Shown: positions 9,761 through 20,892 of the stretch, in pieces
Position numbering within the stretch: position 1 is the stretch's first letter
Layout of the letters: the number at the start of each line of letters is the position of its first letter
Source: Oscillibacter hominis
Lineage (GTDB): Bacteria > Bacillota > Clostridia > Oscillospirales > Oscillospiraceae
Assembly: GCF_014334055.1 (NCBI RefSeq)
Contig: NZ_CP060490.1
Span: forward strand, 1-64,000
DNA length: 64,000 bases
Reading direction: 5' to 3'
Translations under genes and position numbers: made by a program
Notes under the pieces: model-generated
The model's input: the letters and a program-made list of their open reading frames with translations, nothing else
What the model was told of the DNA's origin: nothing
The model's database searches: none

Positions 9761-9789
9761 TGGGGGAGCGGTTTTCGCTCCCCCATTTT
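9761..9789 (+). terminator. Internal hairpin between binding protein and permeases
   Basis: A perfect 10-bp stem (9761-9770 with 9776-9785) with loop gtttt is followed by tttt. It sits right after the binding-protein gene. It probably terminates part of the transcripts, giving more binding protein than permease, as is common in ABC importer operons. Confidence 0.72.
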
Positions 9790-9841
9790 CCCCTGCCGCT
9801 TGGTGAAGCGGCGCAAAATCTCCGCAACCGGAGGGAGAAGC

Positions 9842-10693
9842 ATGGAAAAAGCATTAAAGAGATACTTCCCGATTTTTGTCCTGCCCACGCTGGCCGCTTT
9901 TATTGTGGGGTTCATCGTCCCATTCGGCCAGGGGCTCTACCTGTCCTTCTGCAAGTTCACCACCGTCAACAACGCCTCGTGGGTGGGCTGGGGCAACTAT
10001 GAAAAGGCCCTGACGGACGCCACCTTTTCCCACGCCTTCTGGTTCACCGTGGGCTTTGCCGTGGTTGCCACCGTGCTCATCAACGTGCTGGCCTTTCTGA
10101 TCGCCCTGGTGCTGACCCGGAACATCCGGGGCACCAACCTCTTCCGCACGGTGTTTTTCATGCCGAACCTCATCGGCGGCATTGTGCTTGGCTATATCTG
10201 GCAGATCCTGCTCAACGGCGTGCTGAGCCAGCTGGCCCAACCCCTACTGGCGCTGAACTCCACCGCGGGCTACTGGGGGCTCATCCTCCTCATGTGCTGG
10301 CAGCAGATCGGCTATATGATGATCATCTATATCGCCGGGCTCCAGAATGTGCCGCCGGAGCTGATGGAGGCGGCCTCCATTGACGGCGCCACGCCCTGGC
10401 AGACGCTGTGGCGGGTGAAGCTGCCCATGGTCATGCCCTCCGTCACCATCTGTCTCTTTCTGACCATCACCAACTCCTTCAAGCTCTTTGACCAGAACCT
10501 GTCCCTCACCGCCGGCGAACCCGCCCACGCCACGGAGATGCTGGCGCTGAACATCTACTATACCTTCTACTCCCGCTCCGGCCCCATGTGGAAGGGCATC
10601 GGCCAGGCCAAGGCCGTGATTTTCTTCATCCTGGTGGTGGCCATCGCCCTGATCCAGCTTCGGGCCACCCGATCCAAGGAGGTGCAGCAATGA
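9842..10693 (+). CDS. Sugar ABC transporter permease, MalF/UgpA type
   Basis: Integral membrane subunit of the importer, 283 residues with about six hydrophobic segments. The cytoplasmic EAA loop that docks the ATPase is visible as EAASIDGATPWQTLWRVKLP. The start at 9842 follows ggaggga; the frame extends upstream to 9800 but without a matching ribosome binding site. It overlaps the next permease by 4 bases (ATGA), so the two are translationally coupled. No ATPase gene is present in this operon; a shared MsmK-like ATPase encoded elsewhere probably energises it. Confidence 0.92.
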   Translation: MEKALKRYFPIFVLPTLAAFIVGFIVPFGQGLYLSFCKFTTVNNASWVGWGNYEKALTDATFSHAFWFTVGFAVVATVLINVLAFLIALVLTRNIRGTNLFRTVFFMPNLIGGIVLGYIWQILLNGVLSQLAQPLLALNSTAGYWGLILLMCWQQIGYMMIIYIAGLQNVPPELMEAASIDGATPWQTLWRVKLPMVMPSVTICLFLTITNSFKLFDQNLSLTAGEPAHATEMLALNIYYTFYSRSGPMWKGIGQAKAVIFFILVVAIALIQLRATRSKEVQQ

Positions 10694-11550
10694 CAAAGAG
10701 AAAAGGGTCCCTCTGGACGCTTCTTTTTACGGTGTTAGGCGCACTGTACCTGTATCCCATCATCATGGTGGTGCTCAACTCCTTCAAGGAGGAGACGGCC
10801 ATCACCACCGCCGGAGCCTTTGAATTGCCCACGGCGGAGACCTTTGCCGGCCTCTCCAACTATGTCAATGCCATCGCCTCCAAGGGCTTTTTGCAGAGTT
10901 TTGGCTACAGCCTGTTCATCACCGTGTCCTCCGTGGCACTGATCCTGCTGTGCTGCTCCATGTGTGCCTGGTATATCACGCGGGTGAAGAGCCTCCTTTC
11001 CAAGGTGCTCTATTACCTGTGCGTCTTCTCCATGGTGGTGCCCTTCCAGATGGTGATGTTCACCCTCTCCTCCGTGGCGGATAAGCTGCACATCAACCTG
11101 CTGTTTTTCGATCTGCGCTTCAATACGCCCTGGACCATTTGCTTCATCTATCTGGGCTTCGGCGCGGGTCTGGCGGTATTCATGTTCTCCGGCTTCATGA
11201 AGTCCATCCCCCTGGAGATTGAGGAGGCGGCCATGATCGACGGCTGCAATCCCATCCAGACCTATTTCCACATTGTGTTCCCCATCCTGCGGCCCACCAT
11301 GATTTCCGTGGGCGTGCTGGAGACCATGTGGGTATGGAACGACTACCTGCTGCCCACGCTGGTGCTGGACATCAAGAAATACCGCACCATCCCCATGCTG
11401 ATCCAGTATTTCCGTGGCAGCTACGGCCGAGTGGAGATGGGCCCCATGATGGCCTCAATCGTGCTGACCATCATCCCGGTGGTCATTGTCTACCTGCTGG
11501 GCCAGAAGCATATCATCAAGGGCGTCGTGGCCGGCGCGGTGAAAGGATGA
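10690..11550 (+). CDS. Sugar ABC transporter permease, MalG/UgpE type
   Basis: Second permease subunit, 286 residues, about six transmembrane segments. Its EAA loop reads EEAAMIDGCNPIQTYFHIVFP. The start codon overlaps the previous stop in ATGA, and its own stop overlaps the malQ start the same way, so three genes are tightly coupled. It would pair with the upstream permease to form the translocation pore. Confidence 0.92.
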   Translation: MTKRKGSLWTLLFTVLGALYLYPIIMVVLNSFKEETAITTAGAFELPTAETFAGLSNYVNAIASKGFLQSFGYSLFITVSSVALILLCCSMCAWYITRVKSLLSKVLYYLCVFSMVVPFQMVMFTLSSVADKLHINLLFFDLRFNTPWTICFIYLGFGAGLAVFMFSGFMKSIPLEIEEAAMIDGCNPIQTYFHIVFPILRPTMISVGVLETMWVWNDYLLPTLVLDIKKYRTIPMLIQYFRGSYGRVEMGPMMASIVLTIIPVVIVYLLGQKHIIKGVVAGAVKG

Positions 11551-13073
11551 GCGGGATGGAAGAACCGATTCAGCGGCGCTGCGGCGTATTGCTGCCCATT
11601 TCCGCCCTGCCGTCCCCCTATGGTATCGGCACGCTGGGCCGGGCGGCCTACGAGTTCGCGGATCAGCTGAAGGCGGCGGGCCAGAGCTGCTGGCAGCTGC
11701 TGCCCGTGGGCCCCACCAGCTATGGAGACTCGCCGTATCAGAGCTTCTCCACCTACGCGGGCAACCCCTACTTCATCGACCTGGATATGCTTTGTGAAGA
11801 GGGACTTCTGGAGCGGCGGGAGGTGGAGTCCGTGGACTGGGGCGGCCGGCCGGACCGGGTGGACTATGCCGCCGTCTACGCCCACCGCTTTGACCTTCTG
11901 GCCAAGGCAGCGGAGCGGGGCTGGGAACGAGACTGCCGGGCAGTGGAATCCTTTGTGGAGGAGAACCGCCGGTGGCTGCCGGACTACGCGCTGTTTATGG
12001 CGGTGAAGCGCCACTTCGGCATGTCCGCCTGGACCGAGTGGGAAGAGGAGGACATCCGGCTCCACCGGAGCGAGGCGGTGGAGCGCTACCGCCGCCTCTT
12101 GTGGGAGGACGTGCGGCTCTTCACCTATGCCCAGTTCCTGTTTTTCCGCCAGTGGAACCGGCTCAGGGACTATGTCCACGGCCTTGGGCTGCAGGTCATC
12201 GGGGATCTGCCCATCTACGTGGCCATGGACTCCGCGGACGTCTGGGCGGAGCCAGAGTGGTTCCAACTGGATGAACACAACCGGCCCACGGCGGTGGCCG
12301 GCGTGCCCCCGGATTACTTCAGCGCCGAGGGGCAGCTGTGGGGCAACCCCCTTTACGATTGGGACGCCATGAAACAGGATGGCTTCGGCTGGTGGATCCG
12401 GCGGATGGAAGGGGCGGCCCGCCTCTTTGACGTGGTGCGCATCGACCATTTCCGGGGCCTGGAGAGCTATTGGGCAGTTCCGGCGGACGCCGTGACCGCC
12501 AAGGAGGGCCGATGGGTCAAAGGGCCGGGCATGGACCTGGTCGGGGTGCTCACCGGATGGTTCCCCCAGCTGAAGATCATCGCCGAGGACCTGGGCTTCC
12601 TGACACCGGAAGTCCATCGGCTGCTTCAGGACTCCGGATTGCCCGGGATGAAGGTGCTGGAGTTTGCTTTCGACTCCCGGGAGCCCTCCAACTACCTGCC
12701 CCACACCTATGTGCCCCACTGCGTCTGCTATGTGGGGACTCACGACAACGCCCCCGTGATGGCTTGGCGGGAAGAGGCGGAGGCGGACGATGTGGCCTAT
12801 GCCAAGGAGTACCTTGGCCTCAATGAGGAGGAGGGCTTCGTCTGGGGCATTCTCCGCGGCGGGCTGGGCAGTGTGGCGGAATTGTTTGTGGCACAGATGC
12901 AGGACTACCTGGAGCTGGGCGCCGAGTCCAGAATGAACACACCGGGGGTCTTGGGCGGCAATTGGCAGTGGCGATTGTTGCCCGGCCAGTTCACCGATGG
13001 GCTGGCAAGGAAAATGGCCCGATACGCACGCATGTACGGCCGCGGCCCGATCGAGCCTGGCCAAGAGAAATAA
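11547..13073 (+). CDS. malQ: 4-alpha-glucanotransferase (GH77, amylomaltase)
   Basis: Transfers alpha-1,4-glucan segments between malto-oligosaccharides and releases glucose; cytoplasmic. The 508-residue protein carries the three GH77 carboxylates in their usual settings: the nucleophile Asp300 in RIDHFRG, the acid/base Glu347 in IAEDLG and Asp400 in GTHDNAP. Family length is normal. The start at 11547 overlaps the permease stop; a second ATG three codons on is an alternative. As the last gene of the operon it processes the sugar that the ABC importer brings in, which supports malto-oligosaccharide as the substrate. Confidence 0.96.
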   Translation: MSGMEEPIQRRCGVLLPISALPSPYGIGTLGRAAYEFADQLKAAGQSCWQLLPVGPTSYGDSPYQSFSTYAGNPYFIDLDMLCEEGLLERREVESVDWGGRPDRVDYAAVYAHRFDLLAKAAERGWERDCRAVESFVEENRRWLPDYALFMAVKRHFGMSAWTEWEEEDIRLHRSEAVERYRRLLWEDVRLFTYAQFLFFRQWNRLRDYVHGLGLQVIGDLPIYVAMDSADVWAEPEWFQLDEHNRPTAVAGVPPDYFSAEGQLWGNPLYDWDAMKQDGFGWWIRRMEGAARLFDVVRIDHFRGLESYWAVPADAVTAKEGRWVKGPGMDLVGVLTGWFPQLKIIAEDLGFLTPEVHRLLQDSGLPGMKVLEFAFDSREPSNYLPHTYVPHCVCYVGTHDNAPVMAWREEAEADDVAYAKEYLGLNEEEGFVWGILRGGLGSVAELFVAQMQDYLELGAESRMNTPGVLGGNWQWRLLPGQFTDGLARKMARYARMYGRGPIEPGQEK

Positions 13074-13087
13074 TCGAAATGGGAAGG

Positions 13088-15331
<2,244 letters not shown>

Positions 15332-15349
15332 AGAGAGACAGACTTCCAG

Positions 15350-15380
15350 GGACAGGCGGGGCTTCCCCGCCTGTCCTTTC
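15350..15380 (+). terminator. Hairpin after the collagen-like gene
   Basis: A perfect 12-bp GC stem (15350-15361 with 15365-15376), 3-base loop and a short ttt tail lies 18 bases after the stop. It would terminate or attenuate transcription into the glycosyltransferase gene. Confidence 0.7.
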
Positions 15381-15411
15381 CAAAGTCTGGCCCAAAGAGG
15401 AAGGAGTCGCT

Positions 15412-16503
15412 ATGATTACCATCAGCCTTTGCATGATCGTAAAGAATGAAGAGAATACCCTGCCCCGCTGCCTGGACTCTGTCGGAGATGCAGTGGACGA
15501 GATCGTGGTGGTGGATACGGGCAGCACCGACCGTACCAAAGAGAGGGCCCGGCAGTATACGGACCGGGTCTACGAATTTCCCTGGCGGGATGACTTTGCC
15601 GCCGCGCGGAACTTTGCCTTTGACATGGGGCAGATGGACTACCTTATGTGGCTCGACGGCGACGATGTGCTGCAGCCGGAGGACCGAATGGCGCTGATGC
15701 AGCTGAAGAAGGATCTGGAGCCGGACACGGACGTGGTGATGCTGCCCTATCACACGGCTTTTGACGCGTCCGGACGGCCCACCTTTTCCTACTACCGGGA
15801 GCGCCTTATCCGCCGGGGGGCGAAGCTGCGCTGGGAGGGGGCGGTCCACGAGGCCATTGCCCCGGCGGGAAAGGTCGTCTATGGGGAGGCCGCCGTCACC
15901 CACCGCAAGACCGGGCCCGGGGATCCAGACCGGAATCTCCGCATCTTGGAGGGCTTGATGGCAAAAGGGGAGAAGCTCACGCCCCGGGAGCGCTTTTACT
16001 ATGGCCGGGAACTGACCTATCACCAGAGGGACCGGGAGGCCATCCGGGTGCTGAAAGAATTCCTGGAGAGCGGGGACGGCTGGGTGGAGAACAACATCCA
16101 GGCCAGCCGGGACCTTGCGGGATGCTATGAGCGGCTTGGGGAGCAGGAACTCCGGTTTCAAGCGCTGGCCTGCGGCCTGCGCTTTGGCCCGCCACGGGCG
16201 GAGAGCTGCTGTGAGTTGGGGCGGTTTTTCCTGGAGAGGGAGGAGTGGCCCAGCGCCGCCTACTGGTACGAGCGGGCCTTGGAGTGCCCAATGGAGGAGC
16301 ACGGCGGCGGCTTTACCACCCCGGAGTGCTACGGCTATGTGCCCGCGCTGCAGCTTTGCGTATGCTGCTACCGAATGGGCGAGGTCGCACGGGCGGAGGC
16401 CTACAATGAGATGGCCTGCGGCATCAAGCCAGACAGTGAGCCCTGCCGGTATAACAGGGCCTTTTTTGACCGGTTGAAGGGAAGAGAACCTTCCGCCATG
16501 TAA
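15412..16503 (+). CDS. Family 2 glycosyltransferase, probably soluble
   Basis: GT-A fold glycosyltransferase of 363 residues. The N-terminal catalytic domain shows CMIVKNEENTLPRCL, the nucleotide-sugar Asp35 in VVVDTGSTDRT and the DxD-type motif DGDD at 82-85. The C-terminal half (about 180-363) is helical and looks TPR-like, as in GT2 enzymes that modify proteins. There is no membrane segment. It lies 80 bases behind the Thr-rich collagen-like gene on the same strand, so the collagen threonines are a plausible acceptor; this is inference from position. The start at 15412 follows aggaagga. Confidence 0.85.
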   Translation: MITISLCMIVKNEENTLPRCLDSVGDAVDEIVVVDTGSTDRTKERARQYTDRVYEFPWRDDFAAARNFAFDMGQMDYLMWLDGDDVLQPEDRMALMQLKKDLEPDTDVVMLPYHTAFDASGRPTFSYYRERLIRRGAKLRWEGAVHEAIAPAGKVVYGEAAVTHRKTGPGDPDRNLRILEGLMAKGEKLTPRERFYYGRELTYHQRDREAIRVLKEFLESGDGWVENNIQASRDLAGCYERLGEQELRFQALACGLRFGPPRAESCCELGRFFLEREEWPSAAYWYERALECPMEEHGGGFTTPECYGYVPALQLCVCCYRMGEVARAEAYNEMACGIKPDSEPCRYNRAFFDRLKGREPSAM

Positions 16504-16504
16504 A

Positions 16505-16535
16505 AAAAGACAGCTCCGGATAGGAGCTGTCTTTT
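16505..16535. terminator. Bidirectional terminator between convergent glycosyltransferase genes
   Basis: A 13-bp perfect stem (16505-16517 with 16523-16535) has an A-run on the left and a T-run on the right. It can terminate both the plus-strand gene ending at 16503 and the minus-strand gene ending at 16556. Confidence 0.85.
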
Positions 16536-16555
16536 CCATAGCCGCTTTCAGCCGC

Positions 16556-17827
16556 TTACACCGTTTTTCCGGCTTTTTTCGCTGCATTGTGACGGATGGG
16601 CTTCCACTCCACCCGGCGCACAAGGGCCACCAGGGAGATGGGGACATAGGTCAGCATGAAGAGGGGGAACGTGAAGAGATAGACAATCTTCTGCACCGGC
16701 TTGGCCTTAATGGCATTCCATTCGCTGAGAACCGTGAGGCCGCCGCACAGCAGCATGCCCAAATAGAAGTTCCCCAGCAGGAAGACCACTGTGTGAACCA
16801 CCTCCTGAATGACCCAGCGGGTCAGGAAGTGGGGCAGGGATAAAGAGGCGGCGACGATGACTCCATTGAAGAGAATGAGGCCCACATTGAGCAGCATGGC
16901 CGGTGCAATGGTCATCAGCATGTCATAGCAGGAAAATCCGCGGCGCCCGCCGTAAAAGATTCCCCGCAGCAGCGCCCAGCCGTACTTTGCGTCCACCTGA
17001 TAAAATCCCTTGGACCAGCGCAGCCGCTGATCCCAGGACTGGCGCATGGTGACGGGCTGCTCATCATAGACCATGGCGCGGCCGCAGTAGCCGATCCGGA
17101 GGCCGCGGGCGGCGCAGTCCACAGAGAACTGGATATCCTCCGTCAGCAGGTGGAAGGGCCAGCCCTTGTTTTCCCGGATCAGGCGGTCGGAGACCAAAAA
17201 GCCGGTGCCGGAGATGGCGCAGTTCAGCCCAAGGGCACAGCGGACGGCGTTGAGGAACCGGGCCTCCCGCAAGAACCAGATGGAGTATCCGGCGGAAATC
17301 CAACAGCTGCCGAAGTTCTTGGAATTGCGGTAACTGGTGAGAGCGTCGTATTTGCCGGAATCAAAGGTGCGGTTCATCTCCACCACAAAATCAGGGTCCA
17401 CCAGATTGTCGGCGTCAAAGACAAAGTAGCCGTCGTAGTCCCGCCGCTCCCGGCACAGCCGGGCAAAAAACCAGTCCAGGGCATATCCCTTGCCCACCTC
17501 CGTGCGGTTGGAGCGCCGGTATACGATGGCGCCGGCAGCCTCGGCCACCTCGGCGGTGCGGTCTGTGCAGTTGTCAGCCACTATGTAGATGTCCAGCAGC
17601 TCCGATGGATAGTGCTGGGCCTTCAGGCTGGCGATCAGATCGCCGATCACATTTTCCTCGTTCCGGGCGGAGACCACCGCCGCGTATTTATGGAGCCTTG
17701 CCTGGGGGCGGGCCTCTTTTCGCCGGCGCAGCCACAGGCCGATCAGGGTATACACGGCCTGATAGGCGTAGACAATCCCCAAAAAGAAAATGATCGACTC
17801 ATTCAGGTGTCTTACGAAACGCAGCAT
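16556..17827 (-). CDS. Membrane processive glycosyltransferase family 2 (IcaA/PgaC-like)
   Basis: 423-residue membrane glycosyltransferase resembling synthases of extracellular beta-linked polysaccharides. One transmembrane helix is at about 11-33. The catalytic domain carries Asp85 (VADNCTDRT), DAD at 138-140, TED at 229-231 and the processive-enzyme motif QRLRW at 267-271; three or four transmembrane helices follow. I start at 17827, where gaaaggaat precedes ATG; the longer frame to 17950 covers its promoter. The polymer cannot be named; poly-N-acetylglucosamine is one option. It stands alone, with no deacetylase or export partner adjacent. Confidence 0.85.
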   Translation of the reverse strand: MLRFVRHLNESIIFFLGIVYAYQAVYTLIGLWLRRRKEARPQARLHKYAAVVSARNEENVIGDLIASLKAQHYPSELLDIYIVADNCTDRTAEVAEAAGAIVYRRSNRTEVGKGYALDWFFARLCRERRDYDGYFVFDADNLVDPDFVVEMNRTFDSGKYDALTSYRNSKNFGSCWISAGYSIWFLREARFLNAVRCALGLNCAISGTGFLVSDRLIRENKGWPFHLLTEDIQFSVDCAARGLRIGYCGRAMVYDEQPVTMRQSWDQRLRWSKGFYQVDAKYGWALLRGIFYGGRRGFSCYDMLMTIAPAMLLNVGLILFNGVIVAASLSLPHFLTRWVIQEVVHTVVFLLGNFYLGMLLCGGLTVLSEWNAIKAKPVQKIVYLFTFPLFMLTYVPISLVALVRRVEWKPIRHNAAKKAGKTV

Positions 17828-17882
17828 TCTTATAAATTCCTTTCTTCCAATCAGCGCTCTTCCATCCCCACAAATCGGATTT

Positions 17883-17910
17883 ATTATAGGCCGATCTGTG
17901 AAATAATCAA
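17883..17910 (-). promoter_or_regulatory. Promoter of the membrane glycosyltransferase gene
   Basis: On the minus strand, TTGATT (17905-17910) and TATAAT (17883-17888) are separated by 16 bases, with the ribosome binding site and start about 50 bases further on. Confidence 0.65.
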
Positions 17911-17967
17911 GGCACATTGTGACGAAAATGATATAATATGAGTGCTGCAATTGTGCAATTATGACAA

Positions 17968-18002
17968 AACCCCCGCCGCCAGTAGAGCTGACGGCGGGGG
18001 TT
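17968..18002 (-). terminator. Terminator after gltS
   Basis: An 11-bp GC-rich stem (17968-17978 with 17992-18002) followed on the minus strand by ttttgt lies directly after the gltS stop. Confidence 0.8.
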
Positions 18003-18009
18003 CGTTTGA

Positions 18010-19221
18010 TTATCCCAAGAGGTTCAGGAAGATGGTGATGATGCTTACATTGAAAAAGTCGATAAACAGGCTGCCCACCAGGGGAACCACAAAGTAAGCC
18101 TGGGGAGCAGGGCCGTACTTGTCCGTGACCGCCTGCATATTGGCCATGGCATTGGCCGTGGCGCCCATGCCAAAGCCGCAGAAGGCGGTGGTCATCACGG
18201 AGGATTCATAGTCCCGTCCCAGCAGGTTAAAGACCACAAAGTAGGCATAGATGGCCATGAGCACGGTCTGGGCCAGCAGAATGACGATCATGGGCAGCGC
18301 CAGCTCCGCCAGTTCCCAAAGCCGCAGCCCCATGAGAGCAAAGGACAGGAACAGGGAGAGGCATACGCTGCCGGTGATGGAGATTTCCTCATGGGGCATG
18401 TAGCCGCCGGTCGCGTCCCAAATGTTTCGCAGGATGGCGGCGGCCAGCATGGCACCGATGTAGGAGGGGAAGGTCATGAACTGATCCAAAAAGCCGGAGA
18501 TCAGGGTGCCTGCGCCGGAGGCGATCCCCAGGAAAATGGCGGCCGCGGTGAACTTTTGGGTAGAGGTGAGGGCGGCGTGGCGGGTGTCCACACCCACGCC
18601 CTCCACTTCAGGCAGGTCCCCGGCGGATTCGATGTCCGCAGCGGTGGAGTGGAGATTGTTCTGGGCAATGCGGCGCCGGGCCAGAGGGCCGCCCAGCATG
18701 CTGCCTGAGAGCAGTCCGTAGGTGGCGGAAGCAATGGCCACCGTCTTGGCACCCACGACGCCCATTTTATCCAGCATGTCGCCCATGGAACCGGCGGTGC
18801 CGTGGCCGCCCACCATGGGGATGGAGCCCATGCACAGCCCCAGCCGGGAGTCCAGGTCGAAGGCCGTGGCCAGCCCCACGCCCAAAAGGTTTTGAAGCAC
18901 CACCATCACAATGGCGATGCCCAGGAAGATGAAGACCTGTTTGCCGCCCCGTTTGAGCAGGCGGAATGAGGCGGTGAAGCCCACGCTGGTGAAGAAAATG
19001 GTCATAAAGAAATCCTGAAGCGTGGAGTCAAATACGACCTCTAACACGCCGGTGTTGCGCAGCAGCAGGTGGAGCAGCGCATAGATCAGGCCGCCCACCA
19101 CCGGGGCGGGGATGCAGTATTTGCCCAGCAGGGGGACTTTCCGGATGAGAAAGCTGCCAAGGGTGTAGACCAGCGCGGCGATGGCCAGTCCCTGGAACAG
19201 GTTCAATTCAACAGTGAGCAA
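18010..19221 (-). CDS. gltS: Sodium/glutamate symporter GltS
   Basis: Na+-coupled glutamate uptake across the cytoplasmic membrane. The 403-residue protein has about ten hydrophobic segments and two Gly-rich pore regions typical of the family (for example SIPMVGGHGTAGS and its C-terminal counterpart FCGFGMGATANAMANM). No ATG fits: the likely start is the TTG at 19221, seven bases behind a perfect GGAGG at 19229-19233, giving the usual GltS N-terminus (LLTVELNLFQG) and length. The frame is open to 19401, but that part is poor in coding character. It is monocistronic with its own promoter and terminator. Confidence 0.92.
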   Translation of the reverse strand: MLTVELNLFQGLAIAALVYTLGSFLIRKVPLLGKYCIPAPVVGGLIYALLHLLLRNTGVLEVVFDSTLQDFFMTIFFTSVGFTASFRLLKRGGKQVFIFLGIAIVMVVLQNLLGVGLATAFDLDSRLGLCMGSIPMVGGHGTAGSMGDMLDKMGVVGAKTVAIASATYGLLSGSMLGGPLARRRIAQNNLHSTAADIESAGDLPEVEGVGVDTRHAALTSTQKFTAAAIFLGIASGAGTLISGFLDQFMTFPSYIGAMLAAAILRNIWDATGGYMPHEEISITGSVCLSLFLSFALMGLRLWELAELALPMIVILLAQTVLMAIYAYFVVFNLLGRDYESSVMTTAFCGFGMGATANAMANMQAVTDKYGPAPQAYFVVPLVGSLFIDFFNVSIITIFLNLLG

Positions 19222-19391
19222 TGGAGTACCTCCTTCGAGATCAGTCAGCCCGCGGACAGCGGGCCGTTGGCCGGAAAAAACATCCACCGTAAGGCCTTTG
19301 GCCGCGTGCTGCTCAAGTGCTCTGGTGGCCAGCCGGTGATTCCATGTGCGCGCGTGGATATCAGGATACAAAAACACACAAAACCTACAAT

Positions 19392-19420
19392 AAATTAGCA
19401 TGTTTTCACAAAAAAGTCAA
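19392..19420 (-). promoter_or_regulatory. gltS promoter and leader
   Basis: On the minus strand, TTGACT (19415-19420) and TAATTT (19392-19397) are separated by 17 bases. The start codon is about 165 bases downstream, so the transcript has a long leader (about 19222-19385). This leader contains a short GC-rich stem near 19250-19265 but no recognised riboswitch. Confidence 0.6.
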
Positions 19421-19463
19421 TGCATTTGTGAGAAATACTTATGGTTTCCGGACCAGACGAAAG

Positions 19464-19489
19464 GGCAGCCCCGGATGCCCGGAGCTGCC
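19464..19489 (-). terminator. Hairpin after the prepilin gene
   Basis: An 11-bp stem with one G-U pair (19464-19474 with 19479-19489) directly follows the stop of the prepilin gene on the minus strand and is followed by ctttcgtc. It is a weak intrinsic terminator candidate. Confidence 0.5.
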
Positions 19490-20302
19490 TCAGTTGCTTT
19501 CCGTATAGGAGTCCACCGGCCGCCACTTGAGGGCGGAGCCATTGCCGCAGAGGGTGGTTTTGACCGCATTGTCCAGCGCTTCCACACTGGAGAAGGTGAT
19601 GGAGGCATCCGCCGGGCGCTTGCCGTCATAGCCGTAGGAGCGGTACCAGATCCCATCCACGGGATTGTAGAGCAGCGGCACGCTCCAGCGGCCGTTGACG
19701 ACGCCATCCGTCTTTTGACGGGCAAAGAGCCAGATGTAGTCAAGGCGGTCCTCCGCGTTCTTTCCGGCCTCGGAGTAATAGGGCTCGATCTGATACTCCA
19801 CCCCATCCACCGTCAGCGTGGGCCACTTGTTCCCGTTGGCCTCATAAAAATGGGTGCGCAGGGAGTCGTTGCGGTTGATCTCATTGGAGGGGACGCCCTC
19901 GGGGTTCAGAATGAAGTCCCGGAAGTCCTGAATGAGCCCCTGGCTCACCGCACTTTCCCCACCGCTGCCGCCGCCGTGGATGGAGCAGCTGACGCGGATT
20001 GTGTCTCCCACCTCCACGGTGACCGTACCGCCGGCCGGACAGATGGCCCCAAGGGAGTCCCTGATTCCGTCCGCCTGCTCCTGGGTCAGGCCGTCGATCA
20101 CCTGGGCATACCGCAGCTGGCCCAGCAGGGTCTGGCGGTTGGTCTGACAGACGGCCTCCTTGGCCTGGTCGGACCGGGAGGCAAATGTGGGGATGGCAAT
20201 GGCTGCCAAAACGGCAATAATGGCCACAACGATCAACATTTCCATCAGGGTAAAGCCGGCCCTGCCATCACGCTTTCTCCAAAACCGATGGGATACCTCC
20301 AT
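19490..20302 (-). CDS. Prepilin-type N-terminal cleavage/methylation protein
   Basis: 270-residue pseudopilin or type IV pilin-like protein. A basic leader ends at Gly16, and the mature part begins FTLMEMLIVVAIIAVLAAI, with Glu at position +5 of the mature chain. This is the textbook site for a prepilin peptidase followed by the hydrophobic assembly helix. The rest is a soluble domain with a Gly/Ser-rich stretch and two or three cysteines; I recognise no named family. The ribosome binding site is ggaagggg. No pilus ATPase, platform protein or peptidase gene is near, so the machinery must be encoded elsewhere. Confidence 0.88.
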   Translation of the reverse strand: MEVSHRFWRKRDGRAGFTLMEMLIVVAIIAVLAAIAIPTFASRSDQAKEAVCQTNRQTLLGQLRYAQVIDGLTQEQADGIRDSLGAICPAGGTVTVEVGDTIRVSCSIHGGGSGGESAVSQGLIQDFRDFILNPEGVPSNEINRNDSLRTHFYEANGNKWPTLTVDGVEYQIEPYYSEAGKNAEDRLDYIWLFARQKTDGVVNGRWSVPLLYNPVDGIWYRSYGYDGKRPADASITFSSVEALDNAVKTTLCGNGSALKWRPVDSYTESN

Positions 20303-20387
20303 CTCATCACCCCTTCCACGCGATTGAATGCCGTTTTTGTCATTATATCAGGAAGCGGCGGCGGGGTCAATTCAAATCGGGAGGCGG

Positions 20388-20879
20388 TCAGGGAAGGCTG
20401 CAGTCCGCCTGGCCGCCGCAGAGCATCTTGAGCCCGTGGGCCAGGGCGGGCAGCACAGCGCCTAAGTTTTCCCGGACGGCCTTGGGGCTGCCGGGCAGAT
20501 TGACGATCAGCGTGCCGCCCCGGATGCCCGCCTGGGCCCGGGACAGCATGGCGTTGGGAGTGATCTGCATGGAGGCAAGGCGCATGGCCTCCGGGATGCC
20601 GGGGCACAGCCTTTCGCACACGGCCGCGGTGGCCTCGGGAGTCACGTCCCGGGGCGAAAAGCCGGTGCCGCCGGTGGTGAGCAGCAGCTGTACCTGGCCG
20701 CTGTCGCAGAGCTTGCGCAGGGCGGATTCGATCTGGGGCTGTTCGTCGGGCACCAGGCCCACGGAAGCCACGGCGTAGCCCGCTTCCTCCAGTATGGATC
20801 GGACCAAGGGGCCGGATAGGTCGGGGCGCTCGCCACGAAAGCCCCGGTCGCTGACCGTCAGCACGGCGGCGGTAAACAT
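20388..20879 (-). CDS. MogA/MoaB family molybdenum cofactor protein
   Basis: 163 residues of the MoCF-biosynthesis fold, probably adenylating molybdopterin before metal insertion. Visible motifs are TVSDRG near the N-terminus, the TTGGTG loop, DVTPEAT and NLPGSPKAV. It lies 13 bases downstream of modC in the minus-strand molybdenum block. MogA and MoaB homologues cannot be told apart here; both function in this step in different bacteria. Confidence 0.9.
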   Translation of the reverse strand: MFTAAVLTVSDRGFRGERPDLSGPLVRSILEEAGYAVASVGLVPDEQPQIESALRKLCDSGQVQLLLTTGGTGFSPRDVTPEATAAVCERLCPGIPEAMRLASMQITPNAMLSRAQAGIRGGTLIVNLPGSPKAVRENLGAVLPALAHGLKMLCGGQADCSLP

Positions 20880-20892
20880 GAGACATTCCTCC

